Part shown: positions 57,623-64,000 of the stretch, piece after piece
Layout of the letters: each line of letters begins with the position of its first letter
Position numbering within the stretch: position 1 is the first letter of the stretch
DNA from: an uncultured Oscillospiraceae bacterium
GTDB taxonomy: Bacteria; Bacillota; Clostridia; Oscillospirales; Oscillospiraceae
Direction: 5' to 3'
Length of the DNA stretch: 64,000 bases
NCBI GenBank assembly: GCA_910585265.1
Contig: CAJUCA010000002.1
Coordinates: forward strand, 62,001-126,000
Translations under genes and position numbers: made by a program
Notes under the pieces: model-generated
What the model was told of the DNA's origin: nothing
Database searches by the model: none
What the model saw: only the letters and a program-made list of their open reading frames with translations

Positions 57623-58000
57623 TTACGGCAGGTTGCGGACCACGCCCCAGATCACCAGCAGGGCGGCGAGGATCCAGCACAAAACGTTTTCCCAGCGGGG
57701 TCCGGCGGTCCGGCCCTCCCGGACATAGCGGACGGCAATCCCCCCGGCCAGAAGGGCCAGCGGGGGAAGGAGGACCAGCAGCACGGGGTTGGCCGCCCAC
57801 GCCCCGCCCCAGTCCCCCCGGAGGAGGGCCAGACACAGCCGGGTCACCCCGCAGCCGGGGCACAGCAGGCCCGTGGCCGCGCGGAAGGGGCAGGGGAGGG
57901 CCAGCCCGGTGCACCCCACCCACAGGGCGTATCCCAGCCCCGCCGCCAGCAGGACGCCGCCGCCTGCCAGCACCCGGCGCAGGCGGCGGGACCGCTCCAT
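57623..58000 (-). CDS. DUF2752 membrane protein
   Basis: 125 aa, start at 58,000 overlapping the upstream stop. Contains the family motif CPFRAATGLLCPGCGVTRLCLALLRGD between transmembrane helices; three helices in all. Function unknown. Confidence 0.85.
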   Translation of the reverse strand: MERSRRLRRVLAGGGVLLAAGLGYALWVGCTGLALPCPFRAATGLLCPGCGVTRLCLALLRGDWGGAWAANPVLLVLLPPLALLAGGIAVRYVREGRTAGPRWENVLCWILAALLVIWGVVRNLP

Positions 58001-58347
58001 CAGGCGTTGGGGGTGTAGTGGTTGACCTCGCTCTGCATGATGGCCAGGGTGACGATGGTGAGGCCGAACAGGTTCAGCAGCAGGAACAGGATGGGGAAGG
58101 AACCGGGCACCACGCCGTTCCGGGCGCGGGAGGCGTCCAGCTTGTCGCCCATCTTCCAGCCCCAGTAGATGTTGTAAATGCCGCAGGTGACGATGCTGAG
58201 CAGCAGGGACATTCCGCCGCCGGGCCCCGGCTCCTGGGTGACGGCGTCCACCTCGTTGGTGAGGCAGACGTACCAGTACAGGCCATAGATTCCGCAGGTG
58301 ACAATGGACAGGATGACGCACATGGGGACGCTGCGCTGTGTAAACAT
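58000..58347 (-). CDS. DUF4234-like membrane protein
   Basis: 115 aa from ATG 58,347. Two copies of the motif LSIVTCGIY(G/N)(L/I)YW in helices near 13 and 51, typical of DUF4234, and a third helix at the C-terminus. Coupled to the DUF2752 gene by ATGA overlap, a pairing seen in other Firmicutes. Confidence 0.85.
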   Translation of the reverse strand: MFTQRSVPMCVILSIVTCGIYGLYWYVCLTNEVDAVTQEPGPGGGMSLLLSIVTCGIYNIYWGWKMGDKLDASRARNGVVPGSFPILFLLLNLFGLTIVTLAIMQSEVNHYTPNA

Positions 58348-58429
58348 GACAACCACTCCTTTCGTTGATGAGAGCATACCACAATTCGGCAGGCTCTGTC
58401 CACAGTCCGGGCTGTTTTTTCAGAAAATC

Positions 58430-59329
58430 TTAAAGAGCTAAAGGAGATCTTAAAGGTCTTACGGTAAAGGAGAGGACGCGCTTCTCCCCGGGCTGGAGGG
58501 TGATGCAGTGGGGCTTGTCCTGGAACCGCCCGCTCTCATCGTCCCAGGCGGCACAGCCGTACCAGGGCTCCAGGCAGAGGTAGGGGGCCTGGGCGTGGGC
58601 CATGGTCCAGAAGGCGATCATGGGGAAGTCCCCGAACTCCATGCGCACGCCGCGGCCCGTGTCCCTGTGAACCAGCCGCACCCCCTTGGAGCGCAGCCCT
58701 TGGAAGATCAGGGTGTCCAGCCTGTCAAAGGGCTCGTGGCTCAGGGGGATGGTGTCCGTGCCCCTGAGCATGGGCGTGCCGGGGCCGGAGGCGAGCAGGC
58801 CCTCCGGCGTCAGGGGGAGGGCGTCGGAATCCTCCGCCTCATCGAACACCAGCTGGTAGTCCTCGAACCGCTCACCGGGGTACAGGGGGCAGTGAAAGGC
58901 GGTGTGGGCCCCGATGCAGAAGGGCATAGGTGCGCCGCCGGGGTTGGACACCTCAAAGGAGGTGGAGAAGCCGTCCTCCAGCAGGGCGTGCCGCACCCGC
59001 AGCAGGAAGGGGAAGGGGTAGCGGGCCAGGGTGTCCGGGCTGTCCCGCAGCTCCAGCACGGCGAAGTCCTCCCCTTGCTCCGCCAGGGTGAACTGGCTGC
59101 CCCGGGCGAAGCCGTGGCGGCCCATCTCATAGCTCTGCCCGCCGATGTCCACCCGGCCGTTTTTCAAGCTGCCCACGATGGGGAACAGGATGGGGTTCCG
59201 GCCCGCCCAGTAGGCGGGGTCGCCCCCCCAGATGTACTCCGTCCCGGCCCCGTCCCGGAAGGAGACCAGCTCGCCGCCCTGGGTGTCCACGGCGGCGGTA
59301 AGGGGGCCTTTGTGAAGCGTGTACTGCAT
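58430..59329 (-). CDS. Aldose 1-epimerase family protein (LacX/GalM-like)
   Basis: 299 aa. GGELVSFRDGAGTEYIWGGDPAYWAGRNPILFPIVGSL, GRHGFARGSQF (His for catalysis) and CIGAHTAFHCPL are hallmarks of the LacX/YphB-type aldose epimerases. It would interconvert alpha and beta anomers of a sugar, possibly phosphorylated. No operon partner. Confidence 0.9.
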   Translation of the reverse strand: MQYTLHKGPLTAAVDTQGGELVSFRDGAGTEYIWGGDPAYWAGRNPILFPIVGSLKNGRVDIGGQSYEMGRHGFARGSQFTLAEQGEDFAVLELRDSPDTLARYPFPFLLRVRHALLEDGFSTSFEVSNPGGAPMPFCIGAHTAFHCPLYPGERFEDYQLVFDEAEDSDALPLTPEGLLASGPGTPMLRGTDTIPLSHEPFDRLDTLIFQGLRSKGVRLVHRDTGRGVRMEFGDFPMIAFWTMAHAQAPYLCLEPWYGCAAWDDESGRFQDKPHCITLQPGEKRVLSFTVRPLRSPLAL

Positions 59330-59411
59330 GGCAGTTCCTCCTTCTGCGTTTTTTCGCATTATACCATAAAGCACCAGCGAGGGCAAGGAGAGAAAATCTG
59401 CGCCGGCCCCC

Positions 59412-59465
59412 TTGACAAAAGCCCAGGACCGTGATAGGATAATACTACCCCCCAGGGGGGTGTTG
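59412..59465 (+). promoter_or_regulatory. Promoter and CsoR operator of the copper operon
   Basis: TTGACA (59,412-59,417), a 17-bp spacer and TAGGAT (59,435-59,440), overlapping the G/C-tract palindrome TACTACCCCCCAGGGGGGTGTT (59,443-59,464). This fits the CsoR operator type, so bound CsoR would block the promoter until Cu(I) arrives. Confidence 0.82.
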
Positions 59466-59483
59466 CGAAAGGAGGGACAGCCC

Positions 59484-59744
59484 ATGATGGCCGATCAGAA
59501 GACGGTGCTGCGGCTGCTGAAAACCGCCCGGGGCCAGATGGACGGCATCATCAAGATGGTGGAGGAGGACCGCTACTGCATGGACATCTCCCAGCAGGTC
59601 ACCGCCGCCGACGCCATGCTCCGCCGGGCCAACCGGGAGATCCTCACCGCCCACCTGAAGCACTGCGTGGAGCACGCCGGGAGCGACACCGAGCGGGCGG
59701 AGAAGATCGACGAATTGGTGAAGGCGTTGGAGAAGATACTGTAA
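59484..59744 (+). CDS. csoR: Copper-sensing repressor CsoR
   Basis: 86 aa, four-helix DUF156 family. The Cu(I) triad is complete: Cys32, His57 and Cys61 (RYCMDI, then LTAHLKHC) with the same 25- and 4-residue spacing as known CsoR. Behind GGAGGG, two adjacent ATGs. Represses its own operon, which carries copA. Confidence 0.94.
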   Translation: MMADQKTVLRLLKTARGQMDGIIKMVEEDRYCMDISQQVTAADAMLRRANREILTAHLKHCVEHAGSDTERAEKIDELVKALEKIL

Positions 59745-59760
59745 AGGGGGAGGCCATCCC

Positions 59761-59967
59761 ATGAAAAAAGTGGAATTTGTGCATATCAAATCCGAACTCA
59801 GCGGCTATGGGCCCATGAAAGGGAAGAAATATACCTTTGAGGGCGCGGAGGAGGCCATTCGGGCGCGGCTGGAGGATGGATGGGACTTTTGCGGATACAT
59901 CCCCCTGGACACACGGGGGGTCGGAGATGTGGAGACCATTTCCCTGATCTTCCAGCGGGACCCATAG
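59761..59967 (+). CDS. DUF4177-like small protein
   Basis: 68 aa between csoR and copA (GGGGGAGG ribosome site). Beta-alpha-beta with AIRARLEDGWDFCGYIPLDTRG near the middle, a form of the DUF4177 motif. Possible copper-operon accessory; not proven. Confidence 0.65.
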   Translation: MKKVEFVHIKSELSGYGPMKGKKYTFEGAEEAIRARLEDGWDFCGYIPLDTRGVGDVETISLIFQRDP

Positions 59968-60006
59968 GACGGACAGCCGTCTTAGAGAAAGCAAGGTGAA
60001 CCAAAC

Positions 60007-62553
60007 ATGAAGCAAAAATTCAACGTCACCGGCATGACCTGCTCCGCCTGCTCCGCCCACGTGGACAAGGCGGTGCGCAAGCTGGACGGGGTGTGCGAGG
60101 TCAATGTGAACCTGCTGGGCGGCTCCATGACGGTGGACTGGGACGGCGGGCTGACTCCGGATCAGATTGTGACCGCCGTGGAAAAGGCGGGCTACGGCGC
60201 GTCCCTGCCCGCCCCGGCGGGGGAGGGGGCGGCGGCCCCGGCCAAGCCCGCCGCGGATGCCATGGAGGACGATCTCAAGCACATGAGGGCGCGGCTGATC
60301 TGGTCCTTCGTGTTCCTCATCCCCCTGTTCTACCTGTCCATGGGCCACATGATGGGCTGGCCCATCCCCGGCTTTTTCCACGGGGAGGGCAACGCCATGA
60401 TCTTCGCCCTGACCCTGTTTCTGCTGACAGTGCCCATCCTGGTAATCAACCAGAAGTATTTCCGGGTGGGCTTTAAAACCCTTTGGCATCTCTCGCCCAA
60501 CATGGACTCGCTGATCGCCGTAGGCTCCGCCGCCGCCGTGATCTACGGCATCGCGGCCCTGTACTGCATCGGCTGGGGGCTGGGCCACGGGGACGCCGCC
60601 CTGGTGGAGCACTACTCCATGGACCTGTACTTTGAGTCCGCCGGAATGATCCTCACCCTGATCACCCTGGGGAAGTACCTGGAGACCCGCTCCAAGGGCA
60701 AGACGGGGCAGGCCATCGCCCGCCTGATGGACCTGACCCCCAAGACCGCCGCCGTCCTCCGGGATGGGCAGGAGGTGGAGGTGCCCGTGGAGCAGGTGCG
60801 GGCGGGGGATCTGGTGCTGGTGCGCCCCGGCGGCTCGGTTCCGGTGGACGGCGTGGTGGTGGAGGGGGCGTCCAGCGTGGACGAGTCCGCCCTCACCGGG
60901 GAGTCCATCCCGGTGGACAAAGGCCCCGGCGATACGATCATATCCGCCTCCATCAACAAGTCCGGCGTACTCACCCTCCGGGCCACCCGGGTGGGCCAGG
61001 ACACCACCCTGGCCCAGATGATCCGGCTGGTGGACGAGGCGGCCTCCTCCAAGGCTCCCATCGCCAAGCTGGCGGACAGGGTGGCGGGGGTGTTTGTCCC
61101 CGTGGTGATGGTCATCGCCCTGGTCACCGCCGGGGTGTGGATGCTGGCCACCGGCTCCATTGAGCGCGCGCTGACCTCCGGGGTGGCGGTGCTGGTGATC
61201 TCCTGCCCCTGCGCCCTGGGGCTGGCCACCCCCGTGGCCATCATGGTGGGCACCGGGAAGGGGGCGGAGCAGGGCATTCTGGTGAAGTCCGCCGAGGGGC
61301 TGGAGCACCTGCGCTCCGTTACCACGGTGGTGCTGGACAAGACAGGGACCGTCACCCAGGGGAAGCCCCGGGTCACCGACGTGTACCCCCTGGGCGAAAC
61401 CACGGCGGAGGAGCTTTTGTGCGTGGCGGCGTCCCTGGAAAAGCCCTCCGAGCACCCCCTGGGCGGGGCGGTGGTGGAGGAGGCCACGGGGCGCGGCATC
61501 CCCCTGGCCCCGGTGACGGGGTTTGAGGCCGTCCACGGCAAGGGCGTCCGGGGGACCATCCAGGGCGCGTCCTATCTGGCGGGCAACGCCGCCATGCTGG
61601 CGGACGCCGGGGTGGAGCTGGGCCAGGACGCCATGATAGCCGGCGAGCTGGCAAGGCAGGGCAAGACCCCCCTGTTCTTCGTGGAGGACGTCAGGCCCAT
61701 CGGCATCATCGCCGTGGCGGACACGGTGAAGCCCTCCAGCCGGGCGGCCATCGAGGGCTTCCAGAAGCTGGGGCTGAAGGTGGTCATGCTCACCGGAGAC
61801 AACAAGCGCACCGCCGAGGCCATCGGCAGGGAGCTGGGGCTGACCCAGGTGGTGAGCGAGGTGCTGCCCGCCGACAAGGAGCGGCAGATTGCCGCCCTCC
61901 AGGAGCGGGGGGAGAAGGTGGCCATGGTGGGGGACGGCATCAACGACGCCCCGGCCCTGGCCCGGGCGGATGTGGGCCTCGCCATCGGCGCGGGGGCGGA
62001 CGTGGCCATCGAGAGCGCGGACATCGTGCTGATGAAGTCGGACCTGGCGGACGCGGTGACGGCGGTGGAGCTGTCCCGGGCCACCATCCGCAACGTGAAG
62101 CAGAACCTGTTCTGGGCCTTCTTCTACAACGCCGTCTGCATCCCGGTGGCGGCGGGGGTGCTCGCCATCTTCGGCGGGCCCCAGCTCAGCCCCATGCTCG
62201 CCGGGGCCGCCATGAGCTTCAGCTCGGTGTGCGTGGTGTCCAACGCCCTGCGCCTGCGGTTTTTCAAGCCCAGCCTCCGGCGGGAGGCCGTACCTGCTGA
62301 CGTGAAATCCGGCGGAATACCCGCCGCAGAAGTGAAAGGAGAACAAAAAGCCATGGAAAAGAAAGTTGTGATTGAGGGCATGATGTGCCAGAACTGCTGT
62401 GCCCACGTGGACAAGGCCCTGAACGCCATCCCCGGCGTGTCCGCCGCGGTGGACCTGGAGAGCAAGACCGCCACGGTCACGGGCGATGTGGCCGACGAGG
62501 CCATCCGCGCCGCCGTGACGGAGGCCGGATACCAGGTGGTCAGCATTTTCTAA
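60007..62553 (+). CDS. copA: Cu(I)-exporting P-type ATPase with N- and C-terminal metal-binding domains
   Basis: 848 aa. N-terminal HMA domain (GMTCSAC, Cys12/Cys15), eight transmembrane helices, TGES actuator loop, CPC membrane site (400-402), phosphorylation site DKTGT (Asp444) and GDGINDAPAL hinge. Unusually, a second HMA domain with GMMCQNCC occupies residues 783-848, after a 45-residue linker. Exports Cu(I) from the cytoplasm. GCAAGGTG ribosome site. Confidence 0.96.
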   Translation: MKQKFNVTGMTCSACSAHVDKAVRKLDGVCEVNVNLLGGSMTVDWDGGLTPDQIVTAVEKAGYGASLPAPAGEGAAAPAKPAADAMEDDLKHMRARLIWSFVFLIPLFYLSMGHMMGWPIPGFFHGEGNAMIFALTLFLLTVPILVINQKYFRVGFKTLWHLSPNMDSLIAVGSAAAVIYGIAALYCIGWGLGHGDAALVEHYSMDLYFESAGMILTLITLGKYLETRSKGKTGQAIARLMDLTPKTAAVLRDGQEVEVPVEQVRAGDLVLVRPGGSVPVDGVVVEGASSVDESALTGESIPVDKGPGDTIISASINKSGVLTLRATRVGQDTTLAQMIRLVDEAASSKAPIAKLADRVAGVFVPVVMVIALVTAGVWMLATGSIERALTSGVAVLVISCPCALGLATPVAIMVGTGKGAEQGILVKSAEGLEHLRSVTTVVLDKTGTVTQGKPRVTDVYPLGETTAEELLCVAASLEKPSEHPLGGAVVEEATGRGIPLAPVTGFEAVHGKGVRGTIQGASYLAGNAAMLADAGVELGQDAMIAGELARQGKTPLFFVEDVRPIGIIAVADTVKPSSRAAIEGFQKLGLKVVMLTGDNKRTAEAIGRELGLTQVVSEVLPADKERQIAALQERGEKVAMVGDGINDAPALARADVGLAIGAGADVAIESADIVLMKSDLADAVTAVELSRATIRNVKQNLFWAFFYNAVCIPVAAGVLAIFGGPQLSPMLAGAAMSFSSVCVVSNALRLRFFKPSLRREAVPADVKSGGIPAAEVKGEQKAMEKKVVIEGMMCQNCCAHVDKALNAIPGVSAAVDLESKTATVTGDVADEAIRAAVTEAGYQVVSIF
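62353..62553 (+). CDS. Possible separate CopZ-like chaperone from internal start in copA
   Basis: ATG 62,353 lies in frame exactly where the C-terminal HMA domain begins, with AAAGGAGAA 11 bases upstream, in a linker that would not otherwise need it. It would release a free 66-aa copper chaperone (MMCQNCC). Spacing is slightly long, so use is uncertain. The site may also be a relic of a copZ gene fused to copA. Confidence 0.4.
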   Translation: MEKKVVIEGMMCQNCCAHVDKALNAIPGVSAAVDLESKTATVTGDVADEAIRAAVTEAGYQVVSIF

Positions 62554-62554
62554 G

Positions 62555-62595
62555 AAAACCCCGGCGCGGTCTCCATGACCGCGCCGGGGTTTTTA
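62555..62595 (+). terminator. Terminator of the copper operon
   Basis: AACCCCGGCGCGGTC pairs with GACCGCGCCGGGGTT, a 15-bp stem with TCCAT loop, then TTTTA. Confidence 0.92.
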
Positions 62596-62650
62596 TCGCC
62601 AGGGTACTTTATCATGAGGCGAACGACCTTTTTGGAAGCCCGCGCCGCCC

Positions 62651-63106
62651 CTAAAGGACAAAGTTTATCAGGGTGGAGCTTAGGTGGCACAGGGCGAAGC
62701 CTCCCGCCGCCAGCAGGGCGGGGGTGTTGCTCCGCGCCCAGGCAAACAGCAGGAACGCCCCGCAGGGGGCCAGGCATAGGGTCAAAAGGACGGCGGCGTT
62801 GGCGATTCCGGCGTAATAGGCCGCCCACCCGGCGAAATAGAGCAGGACGCACAGGCCCGCGCCGGCCGCCGGGCCGGGCCGTCCAAACCCGTCCCGCGCC
62901 GTGTTCACCACCCCGCACATTGCCGCCGCCATCACAACCCGCAGGGCCTGCTCCGCGCCGTCCAGCAGGGGTGTGACGGACGCCGCCCGAAAAATATCGT
63001 TGGGCGGGGGAAGGGCGAACCACACAAAATTGGGAGCCATCACCGCCAGGAACAGCCCCAGCCCCCACGGGTCGAGCCCCAGCCTGTAACGGCTCACCCG
63101 CCCCAT
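62651..63106 (-). CDS. Multipass membrane protein, 151 aa
   Basis: From ATG 63,106, overlapping the GNAT stop. Four or five transmembrane helices, Ala/Gly/Leu-rich, with MAPNFVWFALPPPND near residue 23, which I associate with small unknown membrane proteins of Firmicutes. Function unknown. Confidence 0.7.
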   Translation of the reverse strand: MGRVSRYRLGLDPWGLGLFLAVMAPNFVWFALPPPNDIFRAASVTPLLDGAEQALRVVMAAAMCGVVNTARDGFGRPGPAAGAGLCVLLYFAGWAAYYAGIANAAVLLTLCLAPCGAFLLFAWARSNTPALLAAGGFALCHLSSTLINFVL

Positions 63107-63579
63107 CACCCGTCCTCCCAGCGGCGGACATACATCCGGGAGGGCTGTTCCTCCCCGTCTCCCCGGACCATGCAGAGAAATTCCCAGCCGTACCGCTCGT
63201 AAAAGGACGTGTGGTCGGTGAGCAGGTAGAGGGTGCCCACACCCAGCTCCGCCATGTCCCGGCAGGCGTGGTTCAGCAGGGCCCCGGCGATTCCCCGGCG
63301 GCGGCAGGACTCCTCCACCCAGACGGCGCACACGTTGGGGGCCAGATCCTTCCGGTGGTGGAAATCGTTTTCAATGACCCCCAGCCCGCCCAGGACGGCG
63401 TCGCCGTCCACTGCCAGATACCACTGGGGCACGGGGCCTTTTTCCGCCGCGCAGTCCGCCATGCTCTCCTGGTAGGCCTCCAGCGGGACGCCCCACTTCT
63501 CATGGAACCACGCCGCCGCCCGCTCCAGCAGCTCGGGGTGCTTCCGCAGATTCCAAATCTCATGATTCATGTCGTCCAT
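63106..63579 (-). CDS. GNAT family N-acetyltransferase
   Basis: 157 aa from ATG 63,579 (GAGG upstream); ATG 63,588 or 63,570 are alternatives and the upstream TTG lies in the synthase gene's edge. The acetyl-CoA loop is CRRRGIAGALLNHACRDM, preceded by VCAVWVEES, with YERYGWEFL at the end, a standard GNAT. Substrate unknown. Confidence 0.9.
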   Translation of the reverse strand: MDDMNHEIWNLRKHPELLERAAAWFHEKWGVPLEAYQESMADCAAEKGPVPQWYLAVDGDAVLGGLGVIENDFHHRKDLAPNVCAVWVEESCRRRGIAGALLNHACRDMAELGVGTLYLLTDHTSFYERYGWEFLCMVRGDGEEQPSRMYVRRWEDG

Positions 63580-64000
63580 GTTCCTCATCTGGAAAGTATT
63601 CGTGGACAAAATCCACGTCCTCCACCGTCCACTCCCGCCCGTTCAGGTGGTTCAAGCACCCGGCGTCGGTGGTGAAGGCGAACCGCAGCTTGTAGGAGTA
63701 CAACGCCTGATACCGCCGCCCGAACCGCTGATCATCCCGCTCCCGGCCGTACTTGCCGTCCCCCAGCAGGGGGTGGCCCGCGGCGGCGAACTGGGCGCGG
63801 ATCTGGTGGGTGCGCCCGGTGATCAGATCGCACTCCATGAGGGACAGCCCGTTCCGGCGTGCCAGGGTGCGGTACAGCGTCACCGCCGTCCGCCCCCCCG
63901 GCACGGGCTTCTCGAATACCCGCACCTGGGCCCTGTCCTCGTCCTTTAACAGAAACCCCTTGAGCTGTCCCTCCGGGGGGGCCATCTCCCCGTGGATCAC
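63560..64000 (-). CDS. RluA-family pseudouridine synthase (5' end beyond window)
   Basis: 146 residues visible, the C-terminal half. GLSLMECDLITGRTHQIRAQFAAAGHPLLGDGKYG is the RluA/RluD signature. The catalytic Asp domain (HRLD) lies outside. Modifies uridines in rRNA; which ones is unknown. Overlaps the acetyltransferase gene. Confidence 0.92.
   Translation of the reverse strand: MIHGEMAPPEGQLKGFLLKDEDRAQVRVFEKPVPGGRTAVTLYRTLARRNGLSLMECDLITGRTHQIRAQFAAAGHPLLGDGKYGRERDDQRFGRRYQALYSYKLRFAFTTDAGCLNHLNGREWTVEDVDFVHEYFPDEEHGRHES

Noticed and set aside
59644..62406. 920-codon open frame on the minus strand
   Set aside because: Antisense to csoR and copA, which have complete motifs. His/Gly/Gln-rich shadow.
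1..64000. CRISPR array or tRNA genes
   Set aside because: No regularly spaced repeats and no cloverleaf sequences were recognised on either strand; the repeats found are the DGR pair, operators and hairpins.

Overview
The window looks like a high-GC Firmicutes chromosome, probably a gut Oscillospiraceae/Flavonifractor-like bacterium. That guess rests on high GC, strong GGAGG ribosome sites, a CsoR/CopA copper locus and a sigma-54-controlled beta-keto acid cleavage operon; no rRNA or marker gene fixes the taxon. About 1-46,640 is a prophage with a contractile tail, transcribed rightward throughout. Its left end (integrase, replication, lysogeny control) lies outside the window. 46,700-64,000 is ordinary host chromosome.

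Prophage layout. 1-2,417 holds an overlapping three-gene metabolic cassette: an ATP-grasp ligase (5' end cut off), a TET-associated-type glycosyltransferase and a PLP-dependent fold-III decarboxylase. This combination fits phage DNA hypermodification or a similar conjugation pathway. 2,541-30,451 is packaging and morphogenesis: terminase, a portal fused to a Nudix domain, minor head protein, protease with a nested scaffold, decoration and capsid proteins, connectors, sheath, tube, tail chaperone with a probable frameshift, tape measure, baseplate with Gp138 and PAAR spike, wedge, baseplate J and fibre. A HigBA-type toxin-antitoxin module with its own promoter and terminator sits inside the tail genes. 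25,898-29,990 is a diversity-generating retroelement (DGR): Avd-like candidate, template repeat, reverse transcriptase and a 619-aa adhesin-like target. Sixteen of the 17 TR/VR differences fall at template adenines. 30,547-32,848 is lysis.

33,542-46,581 is an accessory block of about 30 small, mostly unrecognised and often acidic proteins in overlapping operons. It also carries a MazF-like protein with a C9 tract and a phage-borne UDP-galactopyranose mutase. Three promoters of one design (TTGACG or TGGACA, 18-bp spacer, TACACT) open transcription units here, each bracketed by 14-bp palindromes of the form CTACG-N4-CGTAG. A related promoter/operator pattern lies just upstream of the host tgt gene.

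Host part. tgt, a DUF4330 protein, an O-antigen ligase-like protein and a family 2 glycosyltransferase are followed by a catabolic operon on the minus strand: BKACE, zinc ribbon, 3-hydroxyacyl-CoA dehydrogenase-like enzyme and MFS transporter. It has a near-perfect sigma-54 promoter, and a sigma-54 activator is encoded immediately upstream. Then come MgtC, small membrane proteins, an aldose epimerase-like protein, a copper operon (csoR, small protein, copA with a C-terminal CopZ-like domain), a membrane protein, a GNAT acetyltransferase and a truncated pseudouridine synthase.
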